Assembly (NCBI GenBank): GCA_021014325.1
Contig: CM037472.1
Location: 3,906,001-3,970,000 of the forward strand
Length of the DNA stretch: 64,000 nucleotides
From: Plazaster borealis
Taxonomy: Eukaryota; Echinodermata; Asteroidea; Forcipulatida; Labidiasteridae
Direction of reading: 5' to 3'
Made by a program: the position numbers and the translations under genes. Every line of letters starts with the position of its first letter. Positions within the stretch are counted from its first letter, which is position 1. Positions 1-12,700 of this stretch are shown one piece after another. Below the pieces are notes generated by a model. The model saw only the letters and a program-made list of their open reading frames with translations. It was not told the DNA's origin and did not search any database.

Positions 1-2149
1 TCAGAACGAAATTAACCTGAAGATTGATTACAAATTTTCATAAACCAAAAGCTTAATAACCATTTTGGTATTTATGCTTAACATGAAGCATCTCAAAAGT
101 CTGTCCCAAACTCTTCAAACTCACAACAGAAAAAGTCAACCCAGCCTGTTGATATGCCAAGTCCTTCTTGAGTTGTCGCTCGAACAACATTTCTTTTGTT
201 TTAGCCATAATGAGCTTGACATTTGAGTAGGGGTCTATAATAACAATAGGCTTCCGGGGGATCCCAAGACCATTCCACTTGTCAAGTTTGGAGTTGATAT
301 GCCAAGTCCTTCTTGAGTTACCACTTGGACAACATACACTCACACGGAAGGACAAGGCAATCTGCCCCGTGTGAGGGCGTATGTAAACCAAACGCACCTG
401 ATGCAAAACAAGTAAATTAAATTGTTTGTCATTGTTGTTATTATTGTTATTTATATGCATTTTGTCATTGATGCAAGAAAACAACGCACCGACACTTAAA
501 TAAGATGAAACTGTTGAAAGTGCAATTACGTGGTCATCTGTCACCCCCCAAACCATCAAATAGTAAAATTTAATTTTAAGGGTGTTGCACAGAGAGTCAC
601 AAGTCATTGTGAGCGGTTATGTCCATGAAGGAAGAATAACCTGCAATTGGAAGCTACACTATCCGAGAATCGTTACTGCAGTAACGCTTCTCAGATTCAA
701 ATTTTGGGGGATAAAAAGTAATATCTTTTTCCATAACCGCAGTACTTTGAAGTGAAAAGTTTCTCAAAATGGCAATGCATTACTATCCAAAGCTTCTGCA
801 CTTAAAGATATTAAATTTAGTCTTCATGTAAATAAGTAATCTTTCCAGTCCATTAAGGTCTAAGTGCTTTACCTGCTATGACCACATCATCATCATCCAT
901 CCACCAAGGTCAAGATCAAATACACTCCGTTACGCCACCCTGGTTTGTCCGCCATACACTCTGATACGCCACCCTGGTTTATCCAACATGTCTCCTGTCA
1001 GGTCTTCAAACCTGAGTCCGGTGTCTCTGGAAATTGTGTCACTGTCAGAATGAGAAATTAAATGTACTAAATATCCAATATTGTATTTCACTGTGTACGA
1101 AAAGTTACCGGAGAAAGGGTTTAAGCAATTTATGTGCAAATTGTGTTTCAAGAAAACTGAGGTGAATGTTTGATAAGTTTTCTGCCATTCATATATCTTT
1201 CCATTTCAAAAAACCCATTCATATACTAGGTTAATTATGCATAGGAGTATGGAATGGGCACGTTTTTGGGGTAATTCTAGCAACAACAATGTAGGCTAAC
1301 ATGCAGTAATGCCATATTTTTTGTCAGGAGCCAAATTTATTTGTTTGAACTTGGATAAGATTGGAATGCTTGACCCAGTGACTGGCCCCATTCAGTGGCG
1401 TAACCAGGGGGAGGGCAGGGGTGGTGGAGCCCATGGCTTCCCCCCATTCAGAACCCTTGCCCCCCGAAATGAGATCGAAAAAACCCCCACAAATTATGTC
1501 TTTGCCCTGGCTTGACACCCCCCCCCCCCCAACAAATCAAATAAAATGCCTGGTCATGCATAAACCCAGTAACTGGGGCACTGTACTCTTTTTTTTCAAA
1601 TGTTTACTTTGACGGTCGTACTTTTTAAAAGGAGTAGCAGCACCCAATATACTAGGTCTACATGAAGGTGAAGCCACTGCCCTTCCTTCTGAATTGTTTA
1701 CTTCAATAAATAAAAAAATCCCAAAAATAAATAAATAAAATAGAAAATTGTGTAATGTCGACCCGAAAGCTTATTTGTTATAAAGATGGTAGACCCTGAT
1801 GGTATTCAGGTAATCTCGTACCCAAGTCATCTCGTACCTGATTAGAAAACATTTTAATCTGAAAACGATTCATGCAATGAATTGTTTCTCAGACTTCAGA
1901 GGGTTGGTGTCCATTCAATTTGGGTATGCTGCGGCCAGAGATCCGGCATTACGTTGACAACCAAACATGCCATACCTTCACTGTGATTGTTAAGAACATA
2001 AATTTGGTACGGCGAGTACGCACTCACACAAACCACAGGGCCACCTCCTTCTTAAGGCTTGTACTTCAACTTGTAGCACTCTTTTCTTGGCTTAGCCCCA
2101 TAATGCTATTCTTGGCTATGCTTTTAAAGAATTTCAGTTACACATGTAC
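1..2149. other. Intergenic, no supported gene
   Basis: No exon-like block with splice sites. A short duplicated segment (motif GATATGCCAAGTCCTTCTTG at about 150 and 294) and a doubled CGCCACCCTGGTTT motif at about 933 and 969 are visible. Around 1385-1545 there is a GC-rich stretch with poly-C that looks like part of a dispersed repeat. Confidence 0.5.
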
Positions 2150-2519
2150 TTGTATCGTACACGTTTGGTAATTACTCAAAACAAATATTAGCATAAAAAC
2201 TTACTTGGTAACAAGCAACGGAGAGCTGTTGATAGTATAAAACATTGTGAGAAACGACTCCCTCTGAAGTAACGTAGTTTTTGAGAAAGAGGTAATTTCT
2301 CACTAAAATAATAAAAAATTCTTGCAAGAAGTTTTTATTCCTATCTGAAAGCACACAAATTTGTACAACAAGGGTGTTTTTTCTTTCATCATTTTCTTGC
2401 AACTTCGATGACCAATTGAGCCCAAATTTTCTCAGTTTTTTTATTAATTTTATGCATATATTGGGATACACCAAGTCAGAACACTGGTCTTTGACAATTT
2501 CCAAACGTGTTCAGTGCCT
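2150..2519 (-). mobile_element. TTAA-type MITE, family B, degenerate copy
   Basis: About 370 bp with inverted ends around ACACGTTTGGTAATT and AATTTCCAAACGTGT. The body matches the copies at 3704, 43717 and 46424, in reverse orientation. Both flanking TTAA sites are decayed. No coding capacity. Confidence 0.75.
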
Positions 2520-3703
2520 AAGTTATCGAGACAGGCAACTCATTTTAACAAAAATTATCCGTAAATGGCGTCTGGACATAAAAAGCAAGTCAACACGTGT
2601 GGTTTTTTAAATCGCGCCGTGCACCGAACACCCAATTTCTTAAAATAATGGGCATGAAAATCCCTTTCAACACTTCAGTTCTTAAGACGAAAAGATTCTC
2701 AACTCACCATTAGCACTTTTCATGTAGTTTCCCCCAAGCAACTGCGGTGAAAATCCAATTTGTTGGAGCAAGACACAGACACGACAGTCATCAATTTCTT
2801 CAGAGCAACGCACAGAACGCCCGCAGGGGTCTGCTAGTGGTCGTGCTAGGTCGGTCACGGACAACCGTACCGGCTTCCTTCATTTGCATAACAAAGCACT
2901 GGCCTTCCTTTATTAGAGATGAGACCATTATTTTATATTTAAAGGAACATTACAGAATTGGTTTTTGCTACAAAACAGTTGCTGGCAGTGAAAGCACTTT
3001 ATATAATCCACCATATACATAAACTGACAAATTTGTAGAAGTTTGAGATCGATCGGCCATCTGGGTCACGAGAAAATAGTGAAAAACCGAGTACACATTT
3101 GCATGTGAGCGATAAACTCCAATCGGAAATTAGTTTTATTTATTTCTCATCAAATATGGCATTTCAGACAAAAATATTTCTAGGGATGTTTTCTACTACC
3201 ATCATCATTAGACCGTGTAAGTTTTATGTAAATCTGTGATCTTAAAGAAAATTTTAATTACCAGTTTACTCACAAAATGCAGAAGGTGCACTCGATTAAA
3301 AAATAAACCAGAGTTTTTACCAATAGAGCGGGATTCTGAATTATTGTCTTTTTCCGAACTATACCCCACACTGAATAGATCAAAGATGTTCGTCTAAAAA
3401 AGGTATTGAGAATTTAGAAGTTGATCAATACTACCCATCCGAAAGTTAACACATCTTACGTGCGACTGAGAAATAGAGAACACTGTTTTGCATAAATGAG
3501 AAATTAGCAGTTGATCAATTGACTTATATATATATTCTTCAGGTTTTTTATATTGCAAATGTTGCCAAAAACTTTTGAAAGGTCTCTCGTAACGATGACA
3601 ATTCCTCTGGATTCATATTAAAAACATTTTTTCGAATTATGTACTTTTTTGGAGTTCTGCAGGGCCCAATTTCATAGAGCTGTTTTTGCAGAAAATACTG
3701 CTT

Positions 3704-4047
3704 AGTACACGTTTGGTAATTGTCAAAGACCAGTGTTCTCATTCGGAGCATCCCAACATTTATGCATACAATAACAAGCCTGTGGAAATTTGGGCTCAAT
3801 TGGTCATCGAAGTTGCAAGAAAATGATGAAAGAAAAACACCCTTGTTGTACAAATTTGTGTGCTTTCAGATGTAGGAATAAAAAAATCTTGCAAGAAGTT
3901 TTAATTATTTTAGTGAGAACTACGTTACTCCAGAGGGAGTCGTTTCTCACAATGTTTTATACTATCAACAGCTCTCTGTTGCTCGTTACCAAGTCAGTTT
4001 TTATGCTAATATATATTTTGAGTAATTACCAAACGTGTACGATACCT
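3704..4047 (+). mobile_element. TTAA-type MITE, family B
   Basis: Same body as 43717-44062. The right end is followed by an intact TTAA (4048-4051). The left end lacks the outermost bases and joins directly to a fragment of the GGGCCCAATTTCATAGAGCT repeat (3662-3703). Confidence 0.75.
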
Positions 4048-4482
4048 TTAACAAATTTCATCGCTCTGCGCAAAAACATGAGTGCAGCACCAGTAGCAAC
4101 AACGTGAACTTAATGGCATTTTGGCTGGTAAAAAGTTTCCGCTAAGCAAGATTTTTCTGTGCTTACAGTCAAAGTTCTCCACTTGTAGGGTAAGTTCTAG
4201 TCTTGTAAACAAGACTTTAAATGTCTGCCACGGTAAAGGCTCTCGAGCTATTGTGCTGCTTTCAGGAGACTAGTGGCTCCCCACTAGTTTAACTAGTCTG
4301 AATTGACAGCTGCGGCTGTTGCCAAGGGTGTTGCTAAGGCCAGCTTATGCTTCAATAAATTGAGGGGCTATTTCATGTATCTAACCATTCATTTGTGCAC
4401 TTTCTTAGGTATCTTTATTTTTTCTTGGGGGGGGGGGGGAGAAGGGAGCAATGGTTCTCCCTCCCCCAATCCCCTGGTTATG

Positions 4483-4756
4483 TATAGGGTGGTCGGGTTG
4501 GCGTTGTGGTATCTTTCCCCACCAGGACCCCGGTTTGAATCACGCCGGGGGCACTACGTGGATTGGGTTTTCAGTCCCTATCTGACTGCGTGGGTTTTCC
4601 CTGGAATAATTCTCTGGTGTTTTCTTCCCACATCTAAATTCAAAACTTCCTTCTTGTCTTCTCCCCATTGGGTTCTTGGCTAGTACAGCGATTAAGTTTG
4701 CTTTTCTGAAAGTCCTTATTGGCTTCAAAAGCAGACAAAATGAAATGAAATGAAAT
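4483..4756 (+). mobile_element. tRNA-derived SINE, type 3
   Basis: The head has a tRNA-like B box (CCCCGGTTTGAATCACGCC), followed by an unrelated body (GGGTTTTCCCTGGAATAATT) and a repetitive AAATGAAATGAAATG tail. A 12-base G run and other low-complexity sequence lie just before it (4420-4445). Confidence 0.6.
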
Positions 4757-5320
4757 AGCAGACAATACATAATGATACATATTGTTATTTCTTAAAGCAT
4801 GTACAAGTAGCTTAAAATACAAGATTTAATCCGGCAATTTTAAATATAATTCTTCAACATTCAGTAGTTATAATAAAATGTGTTTACATACCTGTACATC
4901 AAAGGAAGATTATCATTTTTACAGACAAAAACCCAGCAGATACATACACTCAAATTCAAATACTGCCAACAAGATTACAATAACTTCTTTAGCAAATCTA
5001 TCTGTTTCTATTATCAAATATCAAATAACAAATCACATATCAAATAACAAAATCAATTGTTTATATTATCAGTGTGAGAAGTTTACCTTTGACACATAGT
5101 TGGGCATATATCCGATTAAAAGCGTATTAATTTTCACCCACATCCATATCTGGGGTCAATGTTCCTTCACAGAAACAGTTCAACTAAATGCTGGTACCAG
5201 CGTTCTGCCTAAACCTTATTAAAGAGGGGCGGGTTCCAAGGACGACCTCAGATTGTGATACACTCATTTTAATAGAGAACACACTCCAGACCCAATTTGT
5301 TGAGGTCTAGGTTGTCTCCA

Positions 5321-5516
5321 GGGCCCAATTTCATAGAGCTGCTGAAGCAGAAAAAGTAGCTCAGCACAACAAAATTATGCTTACCAGAATAACGTTACCA
5401 GCCAAAATACCATGTCGCATGTAGCATATTTGACTGGTATCCTGCTGCTTATTTTTGCTTAGCAGAGATTTTTAAGCAACATTTCTTGCCTAAAGCAGCT
5501 CTATGAAATTGGGCCC
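5321..5516. repeat. Palindromic repeat, family A, near-complete copy
   Basis: A 196-bp fold-back: it starts GGGCCCAATTTCATAGAGCT and ends with the reverse complement AGCTCTATGAAATTGGGCCC, with the inner arms (GTTACCAGCC...) also partly complementary. It is the best copy of a family seen about a dozen times in the window. A second, partial copy follows at 5521-5655. Confidence 0.85.
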
Positions 5517-5699
5517 ATGGCTCAATTTCATAGAGCTGCTTAAGCACAAAAAGTAGCTTACCACAATAAGGCTACCAGCCAAATGAATATGTCACATGTA
5601 CCATCTGTGACTGGTATACTGCTTATTTTTTCGCTTAGCAGACAATTGTTTCACAGTAATTAGAGCCCTGGTTTAGATTTGTAAGACTCAGTCTCAGAT

Positions 5700-5840
5700 T
5701 TATGGTCTTGTCTGCAACATTGCTGAGGACCAGTCAAAAGTGTCTCTGGCTGGCTAGTTCAGAGTTGAATAGCATCCCTATTTAATGTGATATAGGCCTA
5801 TGGATTTAGTGAAAAAGCTGGCTGACTAGTGAAACTGCAA
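5700..5840 (+). repeat. Dispersed repeat (GGCTGGCTAGTTCA family)
   Basis: It shares AGCATCCCTATTT, GGACCAGTCAAA and GACTAGTGAAA with 60765-60970 and, in reverse, with 29470-29660. No coding potential. Confidence 0.6.
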
Positions 5841-6689
5841 AACAAGTTATATGGTCCCAATGGCTTGTGACTGAAACAGTTAAGAGAAAACACTGTATAC
5901 ATGTACCCAAGCAAACAACCTTCAACTTCTCATAGAAGAATATTTTATAAAACCCAGTACAATCATGTAATTGCACCAACATAGAAAAAAAAATGTTATC
6001 ATACCAGAGGGAAAAATGGCTAGAACAGTTTGTACTTTTTTTTACCAAGAACAAATATATAAATTGCAGCTGCAATTCTGCTATATTTTGTATAGCACAC
6101 AAATTAATTACTTCAAGCTGAGCTTTAGAATAGGTACAATAAAATTATTGTAAAGGACACGTTGTTGTGTGCCACGAAGAAGGGCGTAGGGCTCTAAACC
6201 CTTCTTTTAGGCACACAAAGTAGGCTACTTCTTTAGGCATAAATCAATAAACTGCCCCCCCCCACAAAAAAGGCATTACTGTTACATTTTTGTGGCTAGA
6301 ATAACCACTAAAACATGTTTTCCCCATTCCCATACAGAATTTAACCTTTCTATGATGACTTATGAGAGGCGGAAAACCGATCAAACTTTCACACTCGGTT
6401 TTCTTGGAACACATTTTTGCACATTAATTGCTTACGCCCTTTCTGCAGTAACTTTTTGTTCCGTCCTTCCAAGCACATGACGAAATAGGTATTTTACAGA
6501 ATACAAAAGTTGGTTTTAATTAATACATGCTTGTATGTATAATGACAACAGCTGCACATTGTTATATAACTCAAACCTCCCTAAATACATTGTACATGAT
6601 GTGTGAATAAATGCCAAAACCCCTACAGATGCTGTGATCATACATTTACGTATGTATTCAAGTGGATATTACATGCCACCATTACCAGG

Positions 6690-6862
6690 GGCCAATTTCA
6701 TACAGCTGCTTTAAAGCACAAAAAGTAACTATTAGCACAAGACAATTTTGCTATCCAGAATAAGGTTACCAGCCAAAATACCATGTCACAGCTACCATTT
6801 GTGACTGGTTCTCTGCTTATTTTTGCTTGGCAGAAATTTTAAAGCACTTTTGTCTGCTTAAA
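6690..6862 (+). repeat. Palindromic repeat, family A
   Basis: Left end GGGGCCAATTTCATACAGCT with the family body (GTTACCAGCCAAAATACCAT). The right end is decayed. Confidence 0.6.
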
Positions 6863-7189
6863 AAATATAAAAATCTACTACTGGAAATTTTATGCAACCC
6901 TGCTACTCTTGGTAGCAACTACACAGGTAGTCTTGGTGCAAGTTCTTATACGCTATTGTTGGCGATCAAAACTGCATACACAGTGCGACTGTTTCACCGA
7001 TAGAGGGCCTTTTCTAGAAGCCACGAACCAGTCAATAAGAATGTGTGGATGTTGATGGAAGAATTCAAGTTTTCATAACACTAGTGCCAGCTATCGTTCG
7101 ATGGTTCGTGTACGTATTTAGAGTGTGCGCGGGGCGGATAGCAGGGGAATTGAAATAGTCAAGTGATAAGGAACAACAATGTCTTACAC

Positions 7190-7775
7190 CCAGACTACTA
7201 CACAGGTTGTGTATACTACAGGTTGGCATAGTTTATCTTCACTACCAAAGTGTTTGAGGGTTGACTGTGTACTGTGTAGATGCATTCACATCATGATATC
7301 TTACATATCTTCAAGCAAACTTGAATCCTCGATTCTGATTGGTCGACCCATAGCAACAAGAGGTGTGATATAAACCTATATCACACGGCCCATTTCACAC
7401 CCTGCGTATTGCGCTATTTTAAGCCAAGTATAAAAGCAAAAACATACAGCTGTTCCAACACTGCGTATTGCATTAATCTGCACGTCAAGTTTGCTTGAAG
7501 ATAAATTTGTTATCACACAATATCACAAATTCGTTATCATCGCGCCTGCGTCCAATATCCAAGTCAGCCTTCTGCCTCTTTGGAAATGGGACGCAGAAGC
7601 ACTATATTTTGCCGTATTCGACTCGCGCTTATGTGACAACTAATAATATCACCGGAACACATAGTTTATCTACATGTACATTATTATTCACAAAACCAAA
7701 GTGGATTATATTGAATGGTCAGACAGTAGGAGGGTTGACTGTGTACTGTGTAGATGCATTCACCACATGATGTGT
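7190..7775. repeat. Dispersed repeat (TGTGTACTGTGTAGATGCATTC family)
   Basis: The block GAGGGTTGACTGTGTACTGT occurs twice (about 7255 and 7733). Related sequence is seen at 40600-40755, 52245-52350 and 59960-60200. It surrounds a pair of about 7300/7480 segments containing CAAACTTGAA/GTTTGCTTGAAG. Confidence 0.5.
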
Positions 7776-8481
7776 AATCTAGGATTGTTTAACCCTTTCA
7801 GCCCCAAGTTCTTTTGACATAAAAAACCGCTGGGGCCCACGAAGCTTGTGTTTAAAGTCCGATTTTACAAACTCTATTATTACCTTGAAGATTTCATTTT
7901 AGAGCATAATGAGTAATACAAATTGTCTTACTTATTAAATTTCCTTTCATATAATTTAAAAATCATTGAAATCAGCCAATAAATATCCAAGTTCTTGGGT
8001 AAAAGAATAACTGACTTAATTACGAATGAAGATTTTTAAATCCACAATTTAATATTAAACTTGTTTTTATAAAAATAAGCTTATTTAAAAATTGACATAA
8101 CATCAGATGCTTGAAACAATAGTTTTGCTTTGATAAGTATAAAATAAAATAAATGAATATTATTTGAAAACACCAATCAATGGTTTGTCCCATTAAGAAA
8201 AACAAAAACAACTGACTATACATAATACATTCTAAACCAAGGTCATTGTAGTGAATGTAGCATGCTTTAAAAACACCAATTATAAAACAAAAACAAGAAA
8301 CATCTTGTCCCTTTGACTGTTGAGAGTTAAAACCATATTATTTTGTGGTTTTGTTTGAACAATGTGTTTAGTGTTTAAAATTGTCAATGCATTGATTATA
8401 AATCAAAGCACTGCATCATTTCGAAAAGAGTATACAATTGAGAATCTTGATTTCTTGAAAGAACTTAACTGAATGTACCTC
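7776..8481. other. AT-rich flank 3' of SUOX
   Basis: No exon or repeat family recognised. It may hold the SUOX 3' untranslated region if the signal at the stop codon is not used. Confidence 0.4.
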
Positions 8482-8487
8482 TTTATT
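8482..8487 (-). terminator. Candidate AATAAA poly(A) signal overlapping the SUOX stop codon
   Basis: The minus strand reads GAAGAATAAAGAGG at the end of the gene: the TAA stop lies inside an AATAAA hexamer. If it were used, the 3' untranslated region would be only tens of bases long. A weaker alternative, ATTAAA, lies at 8046-8051 on the same strand. The sequence alone cannot decide which is used. Confidence 0.35.
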
Positions 8488-9750
8488 CTTCCTTGACGAC
8501 CTTAACATTGACACGATGCCAAGCAGTATTCATCAGTCCCCTAACATTCCAGATCCCCTTCATTGTATCCGGCTGTACGTTATGAGACGAATCGATGGCC
8601 TTGCAGTAGATATCCAACTTGCCGTTGTGATCCTTTGGAATCGGTATCTCGGCCTCCCACTGTGTCCACGCCCAGACTCGTTGGATCTTCTGACTAGCAT
8701 CTTTCAGCTTGGCAACATGCCATTTCTGGCCACCATCCACGGACACGTCGACGCGCAGAATTCCGCGGCCACCTCCGCTCCACGCATACCCCTTGACGGT
8801 TACTTTCTCCTCGTCCACATCAACACTGCTGCCTTCTTTCGGATAACAGATTGCTGACTGGACGGGGTACTCTTGAACGGGAGGTGCTGTCTTATAGTCG
8901 AGCTGTCCGAATTCTACGGACGGATTGAAACTTTTGTAGTCATTCTGCTGCCAGTGACTCGGACTCTCTTTGTCACAGACAATGACCTTTGAGAGCCATT
9001 TGACGCTTCGGGCGCCTATGTTTCCTGGAATGATGACTCTCAGTGGATGACCGTGATCGACGGGGATGTCCTGACCGTTCATTTTGTAGGCCAGGAGCAC
9101 ATCCCGGTATGGATTCATGGCCACCGAGAACGGGATAGAAGAGCCGTAACTGCCGCCGTTGGGTTCTTTGTCCATCCCTTCAAACTGAACATAAGCAAAC
9201 TTAGCTTCGTCTTCGTCTGTTACACCAGCCTGGAGTAGAACATCTCTCAGCATCACCCCAGTCCACTCAGCAGTACTGATCGCTCCAAACTTCCAAGACA
9301 GACCTTTGACTGTTTTGTAGTTAGACATTTGACTGCGTCGATTTCCGGCACACTGCATGGTTCCAATGATGGTATGCTCCTTGTACTTCTTCTTCAATTC
9401 TTCCACAGATAGCTTGATGGTCTTCTTTCCTGCGACCTCAACGTCAAGCTTGAAGTTCTTTTTGTCGATTTCGGGGACTGGAAGGTGGTTGCGGACAAAG
9501 AAAAGCTCATTGGGTGTGATGAAGCTATCAATGAGAAGCTCTGGTGGAGGTTCTGCGTTGAATGGCTTCTTGGAGTTGACAGTGAGTGCTGGGTGTCGGT
9601 ACGGCTCGTTGGCGAATGGATCATTTACGTCCTTCTTCTGTTTCCTCCCATCATCTTTGTAGTTTCCGATGCGTAAGGTTTCCAGTAGAGCAAGTGTTTC
9701 ATCGCTCTGATGCACAGCATACAGAGCCCAGAATGGTTCAAGTGAGCCAC
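8483..9750 (-). CDS. SUOX: SUOX coding exon 4 (end of b5 domain, Mo domain, dimerisation domain)
   Basis: A long 1,268-nt terminal exon after a GATTGTAG acceptor. It begins with SLEPFWALYAVHQ (second haem His175), then the conserved HPALTVNSKKPFNAEPPPEL linker, the Mo-cofactor domain with QCAGNRRS, DHGHPLRVIIPGNIGARSVKW, and the C-terminal domain ending TAWHRVNVKVVKEE. It stops at TAA (8483-8485). The codon-rich block is visibly more GC-rich than its surroundings. Confidence 0.96.
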
Positions 9751-12700
9751 CTACAATCAAACATAAAACACAGCAATGAACAATAAAGAAAATCAACCTG
9801 GGGTCAATTTCACAAAGCACTAAGATTTATCTTGAGATGAGTTGTCAGTAAAGTGATATGTACTGTCACATCACACTATGAATGATTAGCAGTTGAGACT
9901 GATTCGCAGTTAAGATCAATCTTGGCTCTTTGTTAAATCAAACCTAATGTGTAATAATAAGCCAAACTGTATACTATTTTTTTCGAGTCTGGCAGGGGGA
10001 AAAAAATCCACAAACTACTCTGACAGGAATTAAACAAATGATCCCCCCATTTTAGAGCAGATGTCATAAACCTGTGCCCAATTTTATAGAGCTGCTTAAG
10101 CAGCAAATAGTGCTTAACAATTTCCTGCGAAGCAAAAGATACAGCAGGATACCAGTCACCCATGATACATGCCGAATGGTATTTTGGCTGGCAACCTTAT
10201 TCTGGTAAGCACAATTTTGTTGTGCTTAGCTACTTTTTGTGCTTAAGCAGCTCTATGAAATTAGGCCCAATTGAATGATTTCAACTGGTTGGTCAACTTG
10301 CTGGAAAAAGTTACCAGTTGTAGGAGAGTTAATCAATATAACTGCCAGGGGCATTTAAACAGAACTTTCTTCAACTGATCGTTTTATCTCACCTCCAGCC
10401 AACATGATTTTGTCCCCTCCTGGATGGTTAGCCACGAATGAAGTCACATCATAGACGCCATTTTTATACGTCACCCAGATTCCAGTTTCTTGTGAGTTGT
10501 GTTTTTCAACATCGTCATGGTTGTACTCTGGTAGCCCCTTGACGACACTCCCTTTTTGTGAAACAATAAATGTCTTTAGAATCTTTAAATCAATGACAGT
10601 TTGGGTAGGCCCTATATTTTTAACATTGAAGCAGTCTGTCTACTACCTGACTACCTGATCTGGGGTTGATTTCACAAAACTCTTCCTAACTTAGGACTAG
10701 TCCTAGGCAATGCTAAGAGATAGGACTAGTCTTAAGTTAAGACAAGTTACTGGTCCTAACTTCAGATAAGACTAGTCTTATCTCTTTGTGAAATCGGCCC
10801 AGGGGCCTGATCTGCTAATTATGTTCCACCAAGCCACAAATCTACATGTTGGGTGAGGACAAATTCTTTCCATCGTCGCGGCAGTAAATACACGGCAAAA
10901 TAAAGGTTGACATGTAATGCATGTTCCACCCATCAAATCAAATGACAAGGGATCTGAGTTGTATAATACTATTGTACTATTTAAAAGTATACCAGTTCAT
11001 GTATTGTACTACCTAGTCATATTTTATTGTATTTTACTTGTTGTATTAGGCAAAGTAACAAAAGTAACGAGTTTCTCGTCCCCGCCCGCCTCCTTTTTGG
11101 CCACCGCACCCTTTTTTTCACTATTTATTATTTAGGAAAAAAAACATCAGTATACTAAAATAGCACACTACATTGTATCTGTGATTAAATATACCTTGAT
11201 GGCGGCCATCTTGGAAAAAAATAGCAAAAAATTGAAAAATTAAGTAAAGGGCCCCTGCCTCCCCTCCTTATTTTAAAAAAGTCCGGACGAGAAACTTGTT
11301 TCTTTTGTAACTTGGCCTTAGGCCTACATACGTACTAGTAACTATTAATCTCTTACCTGATGACTGTGCAGCATGTTGAACACTTGTCTCGGCACACTTG
11401 GAACTGTTCACAAAGGCACTCAATCCGATTCCTAAATTGTAAAATTAAAGACATTTTTTGTTACCTTGTGTAAATGGCAGTTATCATTTGGAGCTTATCA
11501 TCTGAAACAGAATCTTTTGAGACCATTCAAAATTTTCACGAATACAAACCATACGCTGGGGGATTTTGTCCTGCATCATGCCAGCAATGATGGCTATTTT
11601 CACAGTAAGATTGTTGATAAATCGAGGCAGATTAGAATCGAGTGCCAGCCATCCCCACTACCAGCCATCAATCATATTGCACGTCAGTTAACCACTTCAC
11701 ATCGGGTGACATCTTTATCCGCAAATTTGATTGGACAGACTTACGGCGAACGTTTTTTATTGCCCGTAACAACTACAAATTGTCCTTGATTTTTTGCTGA
11801 GAGCCGGACGGCTGACGTTTTTATCCACCCAGACTTTCCATTGAGTAACACACACCGGCAATGCACCTACCGTGCTATGCTTTGTTTTACCCGTACCAAG
11901 AGGGACAGAAGGTACGGGAAATCATGCTTGTAATATCCCTTTTTCTGGGGTTATTGTGTAATCCCTGATTCCAGACCATTGTCCTTTTGATACAAATGTG
12001 GCATACGAGAATGGACAGGCTGCCACCATTGTTCGTCATTATATTTGGCTCAATGGGAGGTAAGTCTGAGCATAGAGCAAGAGTCTGCCGAGTATTCCGA
12101 GATTCCAGCATACCATGGCAGATTCTCGGCCTTGACTGACTCATGGCCGAGGTTCTGTGAATCACGGTGAGTGCCAACTGCCAACTTAATTTTCTCACAC
12201 GAAAACATCAAACCCTGGACCAAATTATAAGAACATTTGTTGTCTTTCCTTTGTCAAGTCAGGCTTTCCTTGTGGCAACGATATTTTCTCAAGAAGCTCC
12301 AAAAAGTTCTGAAAAATAATAACATATGGGCGGGCACAGAAAATAATTTCAAATACCGACGTGAAGTGGTTAAATGCATGAACTGTTGAACAGCGGAACT
12401 ACATGTAACTCATGAACTTAGCCATAGACTTGAATTCAAGTCATTTGTTCCTCATTGTGTGGGTTTTATCAGTTCCTACTCCTAGAACTATGAGGTTCAT
12501 TCCGCTATCGATGGAGACGATAGCAGAACGAATCGTCTTTATCAACATTTTCTTTTGTACACTTAAAGTGGGGGGGGGGGGGTCTAAAAATGTATACAGT
12601 TTGTATTCTGGTCATGCTATAGTGGTGTGCACATTTTGAATTTGATATTAAAATTAAATGATTTTACATTTTTAGGCTTATTTAGTATTTTACATTATTT

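Noticed and set aside
53..607. 184-codon open frame on the minus strand
   Set aside because: It includes an Asn run from an ATT microsatellite and an internal nucleotide duplication; I recognise no family. I cannot exclude a partial exon.
930..1151. Minus-strand open frame with RFEDLTGDMLDKPGWRIRV
   Set aside because: Looks a little protein-like, but part comes from the doubled CGCCACCCTGGTTT motif and no splice sites or family could be named.
8516..9786. Several plus-strand open frames opposite SUOX exon 4
   Set aside because: Shadows of the GC-rich coding exon on the other strand.
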